Assembly (NCBI GenBank): GCA_963575745.1
Contig: CAUYUJ010006569.1
Coordinates: 152,501-216,500 of the forward strand
DNA from: Prorocentrum cordatum
Taxonomy: Eukaryota; Sar; Dinophyceae; Prorocentrales; Prorocentraceae
Length of the DNA stretch: 64,000 nt
Reading direction: 5' to 3'
In this document: in pieces, positions 46,735 to 58,666 of the stretch
Position numbering within the stretch: the stretch's first letter is position 1
How the letters are laid out: every line of letters starts with the position of its first letter
Made by a program: the position numbers and the translations under genes
Notes under the pieces: model-generated
The model's input: the letters and a program-made list of their open reading frames with translations, nothing else
Told to the model about the DNA's origin: nothing
Database searches by the model: none

Positions 46735-47310
46735 CAAGGGCCCCAAGACGGCCCGAGAGGGCACCAAAACAACCCAAAGACGGTCCCAAAAGAGCTTCCG
46801 ATGGCCTCCAGACGGTCCAAGAGAGCCTCGAGACGGCTCCAGAGGCCCTCAAGAAGGCCCCCGAAAAGGCCTGAGGAGGCCAAAAACAATGATATCTTTG
46901 AGGTTTTTGTAGGTTTTCGGGTTCTCCCTTGTTCGGGTCCAGAAGGGCTCCAGACGGCCTAAGAAGCCCCAAAGATCGTCCCAAGACGGCCCAGAGGCAC
47001 CCCAAAGGGCTCCAAACTGTCCAAGAGGGCCTCCAGACAGGCCCAAGACGGCCCCCAAAACAACCTCAGATGGCCCCAAGACGGCCCCAAGAGGGCCCCA
47101 AGACGGCCACAAGAGAGCCCCAAGAGGCTCCCAAGGGGGCCCCAAGAGGCCCCCAAGAGAGTTCCGAGACGGCCAAAGGCCCCCAAGACGCCCCAAGACT
47201 GCCCAAAAGGGCTCCAAGACGGCCCCAAATTGCCCCAAAAGGGCTCCCGAAGGGCTCCAAAGGGCCCCGAGAAGGCCCCGACGAGGCCCAAGAGACGCTC
47301 AAGAACACTA
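46735..47310 (-). repeat. CTTGGGGCC-type minisatellite, inverted
   Basis: CCCCAAGACGGCCC units, with one A-rich CAATGATATCTTTGAGG segment near 46885 matching the CGATTTT restart of the 17-21 kb blocks in reverse. Confidence 0.75.
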
Positions 47311-47320
47311 TGGCTCCCAT

Positions 47321-47505
47321 CAGCGAGCGGTGACGTAACAAGCTCTTGACACCAAGGCTCCCCAGAGCGCGGTGACGTAACAAGTTCGTCTCACCAAGGT
47401 TCCCAAGAGCGAGCGGCAACGTAAAATTCTCTGAACACCAGGGCTCCGAACGGAGAGCGGCGACGTAACAAGCTTTTCACACCCAGGCTCCCAAGAGCGA
47501 AGAGT
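47321..47505 (+). repeat. 46-bp tandem repeat, four units
   Basis: GCGGTGACGTAACAAG at about 47328 and 47375, GCGGCAACGTAAAATTC at 47422 and GCGGCGACGTAACAAG at 47467 are each followed by CACCA.GGCTCCC.AGAGCG. Confidence 0.85.
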
Positions 47506-47589
47506 GCCATGAGCCACCTCGGGCAAAGTCCTGAGGCGCTCTTTCCGTTTCCGTGCCGGCCCAGGTCCAATGGCCAAATTACCGGCCAA

Positions 47590-47710
47590 TTTCGGCCCAA
47601 GACGACCGAAGCTTTGACTCCTCCTCCTCCACTTCCTCCTGCTCCTCCTCCTCCTCTTGCTCCTGCTCGTTCCCCCTCCTCCTCCTCCTCCTCCTCCTCC
47701 TCCTCGCTCG
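47590..47710 (+). repeat. (TCC)n microsatellite
   Basis: CTCCTCCTC is interrupted by TTGCTCCTGCTCG. Confidence 0.9.
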
Positions 47711-50640
47711 CTTTCCTTGCTTCTCACCCTCCCCGTGACCATCTCGGCCCAGGTCACGGGCGGAGCCGCCCGCCCTACAGCCGTCCCAGCAAGCTCGGCA
47801 CCGACCTTCGGCGCCCCCGTCCAGAGTCGGTGCACCTCGTGCCGCTTGGCCGATCCACCCCCGCAGCATTGGCAGTGAGGCTCGTCGCGGTCCGCGGCCG
47901 CCGCGCCACTCCAAGACGGCCTTCGGGCGACCCCCGGGGCCCGGGAGGACCCCAGGAGGAACCCAGAGTGACCCCAGGGAAAAAGCCTGATCCACTGGAC
48001 CCCGACATGATTGCAAGAGGACCGCGAGATGATTCCAAGATGGCCCCTAACACGACACCAACATGTCCACGTCCTCATCGCGACCCCGTGGCCCAAAGAT
48101 GGCTCCTCAAGAGCGGTGCCGCAGCTATCGGCGGAGTGCTGCGTGCGCAGTCGCTGTGTGTGTGTATGGCGCGCAGGTGCTGTCACGGTGTCTGCCGGAC
48201 GTGGGCGATAAAGGGCGACACGATCCAGTCGACAGCCGCGACGCTGCTCTTCCGCCCTTGTTCTCGCGCCTGCGTTTGATGCGCCGCGCGGCGTGGCGGC
48301 ATTTGCGCCCATGTAGAACGCAATCAGCGCCCGTCGCACGCCTTGCGGGTGATGCCTGCCCATGCTCCTGCTGCGCGCCGCCAGATCCACGGAAGCCCCA
48401 TGCCGCGAGCCCGCGAGTCCAGGTTGATGTCAGTGTGGTCCTAGGACCCCAACGTGACACCAAGACGACCTCATTGCCTTAACGATGGAGTCGACGCATG
48501 ACCCCGAAGGGCCAGTAATGCTGCCCAGAGGCGGGGCCAACTTGTACAACTATAGCAACAGCGCAGACGAGCGCACATGCCTACACCGATCCCAAACAAT
48601 GGGCAGCGGATGGCGGCGTCGACAGGGGGAACTCCGCGCCACCCAGGCGGCGGTGTCTGAAGCGCGGGCAGGGTCTGAACCCAACGATCCTGGCATATCC
48701 TAAGGGCCAGCTGCAAATGCTCCAGGTGCCACGTCGGGCGGTTCAGGCTGTTCCGGGGCCGGGGGGGGGGGGCCGAGGAGCCCTGAGGAACCCCGGGGGA
48801 TCTCTCCCAGGAACGGGCAACGTAACTTGCCGAGGCGCCAGACCGTTCCCCGAATCGGAGCCCCTTTGGCAAGCCTGAACGGAGAACGTCGCGGCCGCGC
48901 GCTCGCAGCGCCCGCGGGGGGCGCGCGCCGGGGCCGCCCTCAAAACCAGCAGGGGCGCGGGGGCGTTCCGCTTTCCATGCAGGCCCCGTGCGTCCTCCGC
49001 CCCCTGAACGCGCTGGATGGGGGCTCTGGAGAGCAGGGTGCGCGAGCGGGAGGTGAGCGCGATGCTGGCCCTGGTGAGGCTGGCTGCGATGATGGGGAGC
49101 ACGGGGGAGCAGTGGGTGAAGGGAGAGAGAGAGAGGGAGAGGGAAGTAAGAGGATTAGAGGCCCATGCGCGAGGGGCGCTGAACAAGATTCTGTTGCGTC
49201 GGCATCCCGATCGCAAACCCAGCCGCCGCGCATTCCGCAACAGCCGACGGGCGAGGGTCACCGTGGGCCCGGCCCAACCCATCAGCGCCCACAGCCGTGG
49301 CCTCAACGCGGGCGCGTCCAGTGTCCAAGGGCTGATACCCACGATCCGGTGTCATCATCATGCTCGCGAGTGAAAGTGGTGTCGCCACGATGGAGCACTC
49401 CTGGCTGAAACAGGCGCTACCCTCGCTGCTGAGAGCGGAGATGGACTCACGGACGGGCGGAGGAAATCGACGCGGCGCGCAGGCGCGCGGGACAGTGGCG
49501 GAAGCTGGTTACCACAATGGACATACGAGCAGCAACCAACCAAGCCCATAATCCCATGTTCCCCCGGCCCGAACACGCAGGACTCCTTCCACGGACCCAG
49601 CGCCATCCGAATTCGCGCCGAACGGCTCCGGTAATCTTCTTCCGCGAAACAGGCCAAGACCCCACGCCCAGTGGCGTCGTTGTCTGCATGAGCGCCCAGG
49701 GAGAATGATGCTCGGACAGCTCCTTCCGGAGGGCCACTGGAGCAGACCACCCCCTGCGGCCGTGGGGCTCCCAGATACACAACGCCTGGCAAGAAGCACC
49801 GCACCGAGGGATGCGGCCGAAGGGGCCTCTGGCACTCCCGGCTGCGACGGAGGATGGTGTCGCTGCAGCGAGGGGGCGGAACAGGCGATCCCCGGCTCCC
49901 CTTCCCCGTGACGAGGCGCGCCTCCTCGAGGCAGCCACGCGCGCGCGAGGGTGCCGTCGTGCGGGCTGCGATCTCCAGGCGCCTGCGCCCCAGGACCCTG
50001 GGGGCTCGAGCGTGGGCCAGCAGGCGACGGACGTCGGCTCCTCGGGCGGTGGGCCGGGCTTCCACCGCTGGCATGCCGAGTATCCTCAGCCATTCGCGCG
50101 GCAAGAACGAGAATGGCGGATCCATTCAAAACTTCGCGAATGCCCTCATGCCAGACTCCCGCTGAAATCGCCTTCACATTGCTGCCATGTGGGAAAGGGC
50201 CCCAGCTGCCAACGCCGCCGGGACGGGCCCTGTTCGCTGCCTAACCTCTGCCACGACTGATTAATTCTGCTGCCGCACGTGGGCTCGGCTCGGGATGGAG
50301 TGATGGCCTTATCGGCAGCGCTCTCGTCTTCTGAGCCTCCACCTCCTCCCGAAGAAACGTATGTAACATCCGAGATCTCCTTTCGCTGCTCAGAAGTGGC
50401 ATCGGCGTGCTTGCGTGCTGCTTTCACCTCGGTCATGGCCGTGGCGAGCTGGGCGCGATCAGTGGGGGCGACGCGAGGGGCATCAGGCCGATGCGGAGAT
50501 GGGGCCGCCGAGCACCAGAAACACCCGATCCGCGTTGCGGTCACGAGCGAACCGCAAGGCCATGGGTTTGAGCCAAAATGCCAGCGGCAATGGGGTGATG
50601 GCGATGATGACCATGGCGAAACTAGGATTACGAGCGCTGG
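47710..50640. other. Stretch without recognisable gene
   Basis: Several frames of 130-250 codons overlap on both strands (for example 49358-50125 minus and 48827-49408 plus), all Arg/Pro/Ala/Gly-rich. I see no domain motif. A short GAGAGAGAGAGGGAG tract lies at 49120-49145. Confidence 0.4.
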
Positions 50641-50649
50641 GGGTGGGCA

Positions 50650-50690
50650 GTGGGAAAAGGAGGAGGAGGAGGAGGAGGAAGAGGAGGACG
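50650..50690 (+). repeat. (GGA)n microsatellite
   Basis: AGGAGGAGGAGG with AAG interruptions. 50700-51110 after it is AT-richer and without recognisable gene. Confidence 0.85.
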
Positions 50691-51124
50691 AAGATACAAG
50701 ACAAGGCGCAACACGGCAAAACTAGACCACCGCATCGGAACTCCAAAGACCGACTTCGACACATCAGAAAATCCAACGCGCTGATACATCCGATGGGGCC
50801 AACTGGCAAACTCAACTTCTTCGGCTCATTTCATCACATCCTTTATCAACATTCAACTATTTCGTTCCGCTCCAATTTAATTCGACATCGCTCAATGCAA
50901 CAATAAAGCCGATTGAATGTACAACGAGACAATCATTGGGACCCCATCGCGCCACAACGTATCCGCAAATCACATCAGACCCCTTCGGGAGACCACAGAA
51001 ATTGCCACGAGCACACTCGAGGCACCCAAGAAACACCACATAACAAAATATCAAGGCAGTAACCCAGCGCGACCCAACTCAGGGGAAAGCTTCCCAAGTA
51101 AGTAACCAAGCAGATAAGCAGGGA

Positions 51125-51640
51125 CAGAGTTGCTTTGGATTACTTTGCGTTGCGTTGCTCGGCATTGCTTTGTGCTGCATGGCGTTGATTGGCTCTGTTT
51201 TGCGTTGCGCTGCACAGCTTTGGATTGATTGGCGCTGCTTGGCTTTGCTTTGCTTTGCATGGTCTTGTTTCGCATTGCTTGGCATTGTTTGGCATTACTT
51301 TGCGTTGCTTGGCATTAATTTGCTTTGCTTGGCATTGCTTTGCTTGATAATTCTTGGCAAACGCATTGCCTGGCCTTGCCTTGCATTGCTTGGCTCAGCA
51401 TGGCGATGCTTTGCTTTGCTTGGCATTCTTTGGACGTGCTCGATATTACTTAGCACTACTAGGTGTTGCTTGGCATTGGTTGGCATTGCTTGGCATAGCT
51501 TTGAAATGCATTGCGTTGCTTGGCATTTCTTTGCATTGATTCGCATTGCCTGGATTTGCTTGGCGCTGCTTTGCGTTAGTTGGTGTTGCCTCGCTTTGCC
51601 TGGCATTGCTTGGTTTTGCATTTCATTGAACTGCTTGGCA
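51125..51640 (+). repeat. TTGCTTGGCA decamer array
   Basis: Degenerate ten-base units TTGCTTGGCA / TTGCTTTGCA run for over 500 bases and all frames stay open. The plus strand would encode a Leu/Cys/Ala/Trp-rich hydrophobic peptide and the minus strand a Gln/Lys/Ser/Ala one. A GGGCAACC-type repeat follows at 51648-51745. Neither is treated as a gene. Confidence 0.9.
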
Positions 51641-51759
51641 ACCGGACAACCGGGCAATCCGTACAGCTGGGCACACGGGCAACTGGGCACTCGGGCAACA
51701 TCTGAGGAAGGCTGGGCAACCCGAGACAGGCTGGGAAACCAGGGCAACCCTGGCGAATG

Positions 51760-53030
51760 CCGACCTGCGCAACCGTCGCACCCGCCGGTTCTTCAAAAAC
51801 GAACCCCAACCCCTATAGTGGAGGCAAGTCCACAAGAAACCTTCCGCAATAAACCCAACCCTGAGACCCCAGGACGTCCATTGACTTTTGGCGTGGGAGC
51901 GTCACGCTTTCCGTGTAAAAATTCGTCGAAACCCAAGACACCCAGGCCACCCTGGAGGCAAGCAGGGTGTTTCTTGGCATGGGCCCCCACTGTAAGGCAA
52001 GCCCAGCTGAGGGAGCACGCCACACATTTTCGGGGCGACAGCCGGCGAGCACAGAACAAAAAAACAAAAACACACACACACACACCAGGAAAAACAGCAG
52101 CAGCCCATCGGGACAGCATCGGGACATCGCCGAAACACCAGGCCGGGCCACGGCGCCCGCCGCCCGATGGAGCAGCGGCCGTGGTAGGAGCGCGACGTGT
52201 GTCTCCCATTCGACCCGGCGATCTGCTTGGAGCTCGCCCACTGCTTCGCACGCGCGCGCGCGCCACGCGCGACACGTGCACGAACTTCAGCTTTTCCTGA
52301 TGGGGGCGGCCCCAAGGACGTTTTCGCAGACCCAGCATCCAACCAACTCCAATCTCACCAGCCCTCCCGGCGTAGGCGGTTAAATGAGTTTTGTCTTCTC
52401 TCTGTCAACATCCCTCCTTCCCCTGCTCGGGGGAGGGGTTTATCGTTTATCACTGTTAATTAATACACACCCCCTCCCCCAGGCGGCTGGCAGCCAACCA
52501 GGAACAATGAGGACCCCCTGAGGCCCCCCCCCCATCCCTGTCAAAAGATAATACAAAGTACACTGTGGGACAAAGTCTGGAGTCATGTTCGTGTGGCCCG
52601 CGAGCACTTTGAATTGTTTTTGTTGACAGGGGCGGCTGGGATATCAGCATATTGCTAGCTGCGCGCAGGGCTACCATTCCTGACACGTACACACATGACA
52701 ACATGCACCTCGCGGCTAAATCTGGGTCGTGCGCGGCCACCCCGCGATCATTGCCAAGTGGTGGCGTATGGCCTGCTGTGCGCAGGCCCACCAAACACAA
52801 TGATGGGCATTCATTTTCGACATGGATGGTGGGGGCCGACTTGTTTCCCGATGTGTGCTGTCACGTGCGCAGGCGCACCTGACACACTCGCACGTGCGCG
52901 CCTGGCGCGCGTGGCGCGCCTGGCACGCGTGGCGCACCTCGCCCCAGCCTCGCGCACATGGGCTCGGTTCTGGTTCCCAGTAGCTGTCCACCCAAAAGAC
53001 GGCCGCTGCACATGCTGAGGCTCGGGTGTT
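51760..53030. other. Stretch without recognisable gene
   Basis: It holds a short (CA)n tract at 52070-52085, CGCGCGCGCG at 52250-52262, and GTGGCGCGCCTGGC repeats at 52895-52945. The minus frames with Cys/Val-rich segments (51813-52342) have no supporting motif. Confidence 0.4.
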
Positions 53031-53159
53031 ACTGATGTGTTGGGGAGGGCGGGTGGGAGTGAGCTAGACGGTTTTCTATCTAGGCGGGTGTCTGGACCCC
53101 TCCACCTCCCCCCTCCTCTGGGCCTGGGAGCGGGGGGAGGGGGGGGGGCGAGGCGCTGG

Positions 53160-53720
53160 AGCCCCGAGGATGGCCCAACATGGCGCCGAGAGGCCCTCAG
53201 AGGGCCCACGAACGCCCCAAGACGGGTTCCCTCCGAACCCCCCAAGGACCCCCCAAAGAGGCGAACATTGGCTGCGACACAGACGGGAAGTAATGTTTTT
53301 TGCTGTCTCGCCTGTTCGTTTCCGACTGGCCTCCGAAACACCAAGGTGGCTCCAAAACGGCCCAAGAGAGCCCCCCAAAAAACCCAAGATAGCCCCAAGA
53401 GGGCCCCCAAGAGCGCCCAAGACCGCCCCACCAAAACTGCATGCTTGAGCGTCTCAAAGGGGGGGGGGCCTGAATTAAGGACCCCCCTCTGTTTGTGCTG
53501 CGGGGGCCAAGGCGGCCCCAAAAAACCTCGGATATCGGCCCGAAGAGGGCCCCCAAAGGATCCCAAGTCAGCACCAAAACGGCTCCAAGAGACCTCCGAG
53601 AGCTTCTCACAACAACACCTTCACTCGACCGGCGAACTGTTTCCAAGAGGGCCTCAGGAGACCCCACAATGGCCTCCAAAATGGCTCACTATAGCTCAAG
53701 ATGGGTCAAGATAGCCTCCC
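53160..53720 (-). repeat. CTTGGGGCC-type minisatellite, inverted
   Basis: CCCCAAGAGGGCCC and CCAAAACGGCCC units. The 251-residue minus frame over it is repeat-derived. Confidence 0.7.
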
Positions 53721-54149
53721 GCATGATCGTCTCAACTCGCCTGGGCGCCAACGGCGAGTCAGGTCCGAGCGGGCCGCGCAAGAGCCGAATCGCCTAACGC
53801 CGACGGGCTGGCGACCTCAGCAGCGCCTCGGCGGGCGGGCCGGCGTGAGGGGGGGTGCAAGCTGCAGCTGCCAGGGACCAGGTCCAGGAACGCGCACATG
53901 CAAGATTAGCCAACCAGGGTTGGGGCGCAGCCAAAATGGCGCGAGGGTCGTACCAGGATGTGACCAGGGAGGCAACCAGACAGTACACTGCGTCGACTGC
54001 CATGGGTGCCCATACGCGCGAAACGTCAATATTTCGGGGAGCGGCAATGCATATTGTATATTGTGGCGCTCCGAACGTCAGCATCATCGAAGACCGCGCC
54101 CACGTATCCCGCTCCTCTTTCCGCCCGCTTCCCCTCCTCCCTCCTTTCC

Positions 54150-54770
54150 TCCTGCTGCTGCTGCTGCTGCTGCTCCTCCTCCTCCTCCTCCTCCTCCTCC
54201 TCCTCCTCGTCCTCCCCCCCCCCCCTTGGGACAGCCGAGCGTCCCTTGACCTGTCCGCGCAAGCGATGGGCCAATCCCGTCGGACAGGCGTCGTAGAGCC
54301 TGGGCCGCGGCACGCCGTGCGTCTGGCGGCGTGACATTTTGTCGAGCGCGTTGCCGAGACTCGGGGACCGAGTAGTGAACGCGCTTTCGCTCACACGGCT
54401 TGGGCCAACCGTCGTCCTCCTCCATATCCTCTTCCAACATCTCCTGCTCCTCCTGCTCCTGCTCCCGCTCCTGCTCCTGCTCCTGCTCCTGCTCCTCGTC
54501 CTCCTCGTCCTCCTCGTCCGCGTCGTCGTCGTCCTCCTCCTCCTCCTCCCCCTCCACGTCCTCCTCTCCGTCGTCGTCCTCCCTTTCCCCCGTCTTCCTC
54601 CTCCTCCTCCTTTCTCCTCCTCCTCCTCCTCCTCCTCCTCCTCCTCCTCCTCCTCGTCACCCTGTCTGCCTCCTCCTCATCACCCTACTCATCCTCTTTT
54701 TGTCCAACTTCTCCTCCTCCGCCTCCCCGTCCTCCTCCACGTCGCCCTGTCAGCCTCCTCTTCCTCCTCG
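54150..54770 (+). repeat. (CTG)n, (TCC)n and (CTCCTG)n microsatellites
   Basis: CTGCTGCTG then CTCCTCC at 54150-54215. CTCCTGCTCCTG at 54440-54500, followed by TCGTCCTCC, and CTCCTCCTC at 54596-54770. They underlie an 853-codon plus frame (54400-56961) that is repeat-driven. Confidence 0.95.
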
Positions 54771-54779
54771 CCTCTCCTG

Positions 54780-55382
54780 TTTCGATTTTTTCCCCGTAGC
54801 CTCTGGCTCGAGCGAACGCCCATCCATCGGGCACGCCCCTCCGTCAGGTGCGCGCGCTCCGCCGAAGCCCGCCATGTCCCTCGCTGGCGGCGGCGGCTGC
54901 TCCGGCGCGGCCATCCGGCGGCGGCAGCGGATGGCGGCGGCTGCCCGCCGCCTCCTCGCTGCGCCACCTGGGCTGGCCGCGCGGCCCGGCGTCCCCGTGG
55001 CCGCGCTGAGCGGCGCTGCTGCTGCAGCCACCGACCCTGCCGACTCCCTGGGCTCGGCGGCCGCGACGGGCGGCGGCCCCCCCCCACCCTTCGGCTGCTC
55101 TGCTGCTGCCGCTGGCGCCCCGGCTGCGGCGCTTGCGGCCGGCGGCGGCCACTCGCCCGAGACTGCCGCCGACGCCGCCGCTGTCAGTGTCCTGCCGGCG
55201 GTGGCGGTGGCCGCTGGCGGCGGCTCCTGGCCGCCCTGCGTTGCGTGGTCGCCGCGGTTGCCGCGGCTGTCGCAGCCGCGGCCGCTTCTCGCGGGTCGCC
55301 GGCGGCGTCTGCTCTGGCGGGCATGGCGGCCGCCTCTGGCCTCCCTGGCGTGCGAGGGGCTCCCGCTGCCCCAGCGGCGGCC

Positions 55383-55430
<48 letters not shown>

Positions 55431-55860
55431 GCTGCTGCCGCCGCCGCCGGCGCCTCGCCAGCGGTGGCGGCGGCGGGCGGCGTGCGGGCGGGCGGCGGGC
55501 GTGCAGGAGGCCATGCTCCTGGGAGTGCCGGTGGAGCAGTCGAGGCAGCAGGTCTCGGGGCTGCGGGCGACGCTTGCCGAGAAGGACCAGCAGCTCGACG
55601 AGCCTGCCGGCCGTACGGCGGTGGCAGCAAACCCCGGATTCGCAGTGCAAGTTGACCGGTCAGCAGCGGCGGCGCGAGTCGGCCAGCTCCGCAGCGGCCG
55701 CGGAGGCGGAACTTTTGAAGAAGCCAGCCCTGGAGTTGCAGGCCCAACTGGCCGAGGAGGACGGGCAACGCGGGGCGACCAGCTTTGCCGCGGCTCCGCA
55801 GTCGGAACAACTGTAAGGCAGCAGGTCTTGGAGTCGCACTCCATGCTGTCCGCGGAGAGG
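54780..55860. other. GC-rich stretch without confident genes, with a (CTG)n tract
   Basis: Ala/Arg/Pro frames overlap on both strands. A pure CTG run lies at about 55389-55430. The plus frame from 55500 (EQSRQQVSGLRATLAEKDQQ) looks mildly coiled-coil-like but lies in a repeat context. Confidence 0.45.
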
Positions 55861-56170
55861 CGACAACACGCATGCGGCCAGCACGACGGGCTCCAGCGTC
55901 AGCACCGCGGTCAGCGCGACGGACCCCAGCAACACGATCACGCTCAACACGATGGACTCCGGCGGCAGCACCGTGAACAGCACAACGGACTCCATCAACA
56001 CCACCATGCGCAGCACGACCAGCAGCAGCATGGCAGAGCCCAGCAGCACCATCGCGACCAGCATCACGGACCTCAGCAGCGCGATCGCGAGCAGCGGGGC
56101 GAACTCCAGCCGCACGACGGATTCCAGCAGCACGACCCTAGCAGCTCGACGGATTCCAGCCTTTTCCTGG
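55860..56170 (+). repeat. CAGCACGAC minisatellite
   Basis: Degenerate units of about 27 to 33 bases (CAGCAGCACGACC, AACACGATGGACTCC). Peptides are Gln/His/Asp-rich. A related CAGCAGCACAATC segment precedes the 57629 and follows the 59443 modules. Confidence 0.8.
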
Positions 56171-56261
56171 AGCGCCGGGGGCCGCAAGAGGCCCTCGCAA
56201 CAGTGCGCCTCAACGAGAGCTATCCGGGAACGCCCGAAATCGACCCCCCTGTGCCACGGCT

Positions 56262-57460
56262 GCCCTCCGCGTGGCGAGGCCGTGGGAGCTCGCGCCGTCT
56301 TTTGCAACGAGCAGTTGCGTACCTGGACCTGGTGAGGATGGGAGCGGATGTTGTTGTGGAGCGACCTTACGTCAGGGAGAATGATCAAAAAACCTCCCCA
56401 TCGGAAGCGGAAGACCCCTCATCCTCGCCCTCCTGGAGGGGCCTGGCCGCGGCCTGGCCCAGCGCCTTGACCTCACGGATGCTCTCAGTGCGACACGGCG
56501 CTCCCCACCCGGGTGCAACGAAGTCCGCAGGGAGGGCTCGGCCTCATCCCGCCGTCGTCGACGAGCACCACGGATGCCCTCCGTGCGACACGGTGGACCC
56601 CACCCTGGGTGCGACGATGTCTGCAGGGAGGGCTCAGCCTCATTCCGCTGATCTTGCACCGATTACGTGCGCACCTGGGCCCGGGGTGGAATGGGGGAGG
56701 AGGCGGGGACGGACGCCGCGGACGCCATCCGTGCGACACGGAGCACCCTACCCTGGGTGCGACGATTTCTGCAAGGAGGGCACAGCCTCACTCCACTGTT
56801 CTTGCACCGATCAAGTGCGCCTCTGGACCCGGGATGGAAAGGGAAGGAGGAGGAGACGACCACGACGGACGCCCTCCGTACGACACGGCGCACCCTACCC
56901 TGGGCGCGACGATGTCTGCAAGGAGGGCTCAGCCTCACTCCGCCGTCTTTGCACCGATTAGGTGCGCACCTGGACCTGCCGGGGAAGGGGTAGGAGGAGG
57001 AGGAGGAGGAGGAGGAGGAGGAGGAGGAGGAGGAGGAGGAGGAGGAGGAGGAGGGGAGGGGAGGAGGAGGAGGAGGAGGAGGAGGAGGAGGAGGAGGAGG
57101 AGGAGGGAGGAGGAGGAGGAGGAGGAGAGAGAAGGAAGAAGAGGAGGAGGAGGAGGAGGAGGAGGAGAAGGAAGAAGAGGAGGAGGAGGAGGAAGAAAAA
57201 TAATGGAGACGAACACCACGGATGCCCTCCGTGCGACACGGTGGACCCTACCCTAGGCGCGACGATGTCTGCAGGGAGGGCTCAACCTCATTCTAGTGTT
57301 CTTTTACCGATGAGGTACGCACCTGAGCCCGGGATGGCAGGGGGGGCGATCACCACGGACGCCCTCCATGCGACGCGGCACACTCCATTCTGGGTGCGAC
57401 GGCGTCCGCAGGGAGGGCTCAGCCTCTGACTACCGTCTCTGCACCGATTAGGTGCTCCCC
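56262..57460 (+). repeat. Multi-stem repeat family, copies R0 to R6
   Basis: Copies lie at 56262-56330 (partial), 56481-56560, 56576-56690, 56724-56830, 56871-56985, 57224-57330 and 57361-57470. The core, about 105 bases, is GCCCTCC, GTGCGACACGG, CACCCTACCCTGGGTG, CGACGATGTCTGCA, GGAGGGC, then CAGCCTCA...GTCTTTGCACCGATTAGGTGC. The outer GCCCTCC pairs with GGAGGGC and two further hairpins lie inside and after. GGA microsatellites separate some copies. Confidence 0.8.
56993..57205 (+). repeat. (GGA)n microsatellite
   Basis: About 210 bases of AGG/GGA with AGAGAGAAGGAAG interruptions between multi-stem copies R4 and R5. Confidence 0.95.
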
Positions 57461-57487
57461 ATGGACCTGGAAAGGAAGGGAAGGGGG

Positions 57488-57602
57488 AGGAGGAGGAGGA
57501 GGAGGAGGAGGAGGAGGAGGAGGAGGAGGAGGAGGAGGAGGAGGAGGAGGAGAAAGAGGAGGAGGAGAAGGAGGAAAAGAAGGAGGAGGAAGAGGAGGAG
57601 GA
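57488..57602 (+). repeat. (GGA)n microsatellite
   Basis: GGA units with AGAAAGAGG and AAAAGAAGG interruptions, after copy R6. Confidence 0.95.
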
Positions 57603-58666
57603 GATGCCGCACTCGACGCGGCACTCGCTTCCTCGTCGCCGCGGTTGGACCCTCGGGATGTCGGAGAACGCGGGGACGGAGGAAGGGGAGAGCCTGGACA
57701 TCCCTCGTCGCCACGGCTGGAATGCGGAATCCAGCAGCACAATCATGAGCAGCGCGACGAACTCCTGTCGCAGCCTCGGGAGCAACGCAGCGGAGGAGCG
57801 AGCCTTGGACCCAGACCTACTGAAAAGGCCTGGGGAACCCAGCAGCGCCTCACCAGGGTCCGGCTCGCCCAGAAGCGGATCTAGTGAGGGCGCCGAACAG
57901 GAAGTTACCGCGAGTAACGGCGCCCTCAGGCGCGGGGCTGGTGCAAGCGATGTGGTTCAGCCAGCGCGCGAGGTGCCCGCGGGGTTGGGTCCTGCCCCCG
58001 ACGACCCTAGGCTCGCAAGCGAAGGCGGCGCGCAGCAGCAGCCAGACGCCCAGACGGCGTCTGGAACCAGGCAGTGTGACGGGGCTGCGGGGACGACCGA
58101 TCCCCCCGGCTCGACCGCAGACGCTCCCCCTGACGCGCCCCCTGGCTCCTGGGGTCGAGCACTGGGCACGGACGGCCAGGTCCACGCGGTCCTCCCTGAT
58201 GCAACCGTCTGCCAAGAGGCCCCCCCTGGCAGGGCACCCCGACGACTCGTGCTGCCGCCGCTACCTGGAGAGTCTCGGGCGGCCGCTTCGTGCTGTAGCT
58301 GGGGGGCTGGGCCCGCAGGTCGGCGCGGAGCCGCTGCCGCGGGAGGAGCTGCACAGAAAGGCGGACAGAGCCGCACTCCCATCCGCCCGCCTTCCCCCGA
58401 CAGCGGATCGGGCGGCCCCGCGACGGCCCTGGTCCAGGACGACGCCGGCGGCCCTCCTCCACCCGGTTCGCGCGGCTCCCCCAGACCACAGCGGCCCTCG
58501 TCCGGGGGGCACTGGGGCTCCCGTGGAACCGGCGAATCCCCTGCACAAAGCGCTGCCACGCTCAACAGCGAACCTCGCCCGGAGCTGTCGTCGCCGCAGC
58601 CGGAAGGCGGAACCCAGTCGTGAACAGCAAGAAAGACGCCGACGGCACCGCGGGGAGCTCCAGCAC

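Larger units (their letters stand above)
46478..47565 (+). repeat. 58-bp direct repeat pair bounding a repeat block
   Basis: CATGAGCC..CTCGGGC.A...CTG.GGCGCTCTTTCCGTTTCC and GTGCC.GCCCAGGT occur at 46478-46537 and 47508-47566. The 970 bases between contain the minisatellite 46735-47310 and the 46-bp tandem 47321-47505. Confidence 0.75.

Noticed and set aside
49358-50177. Overlapping minus frames of 160-256 residues
   Set aside because: Arg/Pro/Ser-rich composition, with all three frames open over the same stretch and no motif.
50568-50582. Second spliced-leader-like match on the minus strand (CATTTTGGCTCAA)
   Set aside because: Only 13 of 22 bases match and nothing downstream looks like retroposed mRNA. 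Chance is sufficient.
53930-53945. GCCATTTTGGCT on the minus strand
   Set aside because: It is a 12-base, largely self-complementary match to the middle of the spliced leader. Too short.
54400-56961. 853-residue open reading frame
   Set aside because: It is driven by TCC, CTG and CAGCACGAC repeats and GC-rich noise. Other frames on both strands are also open, and no domain is visible.
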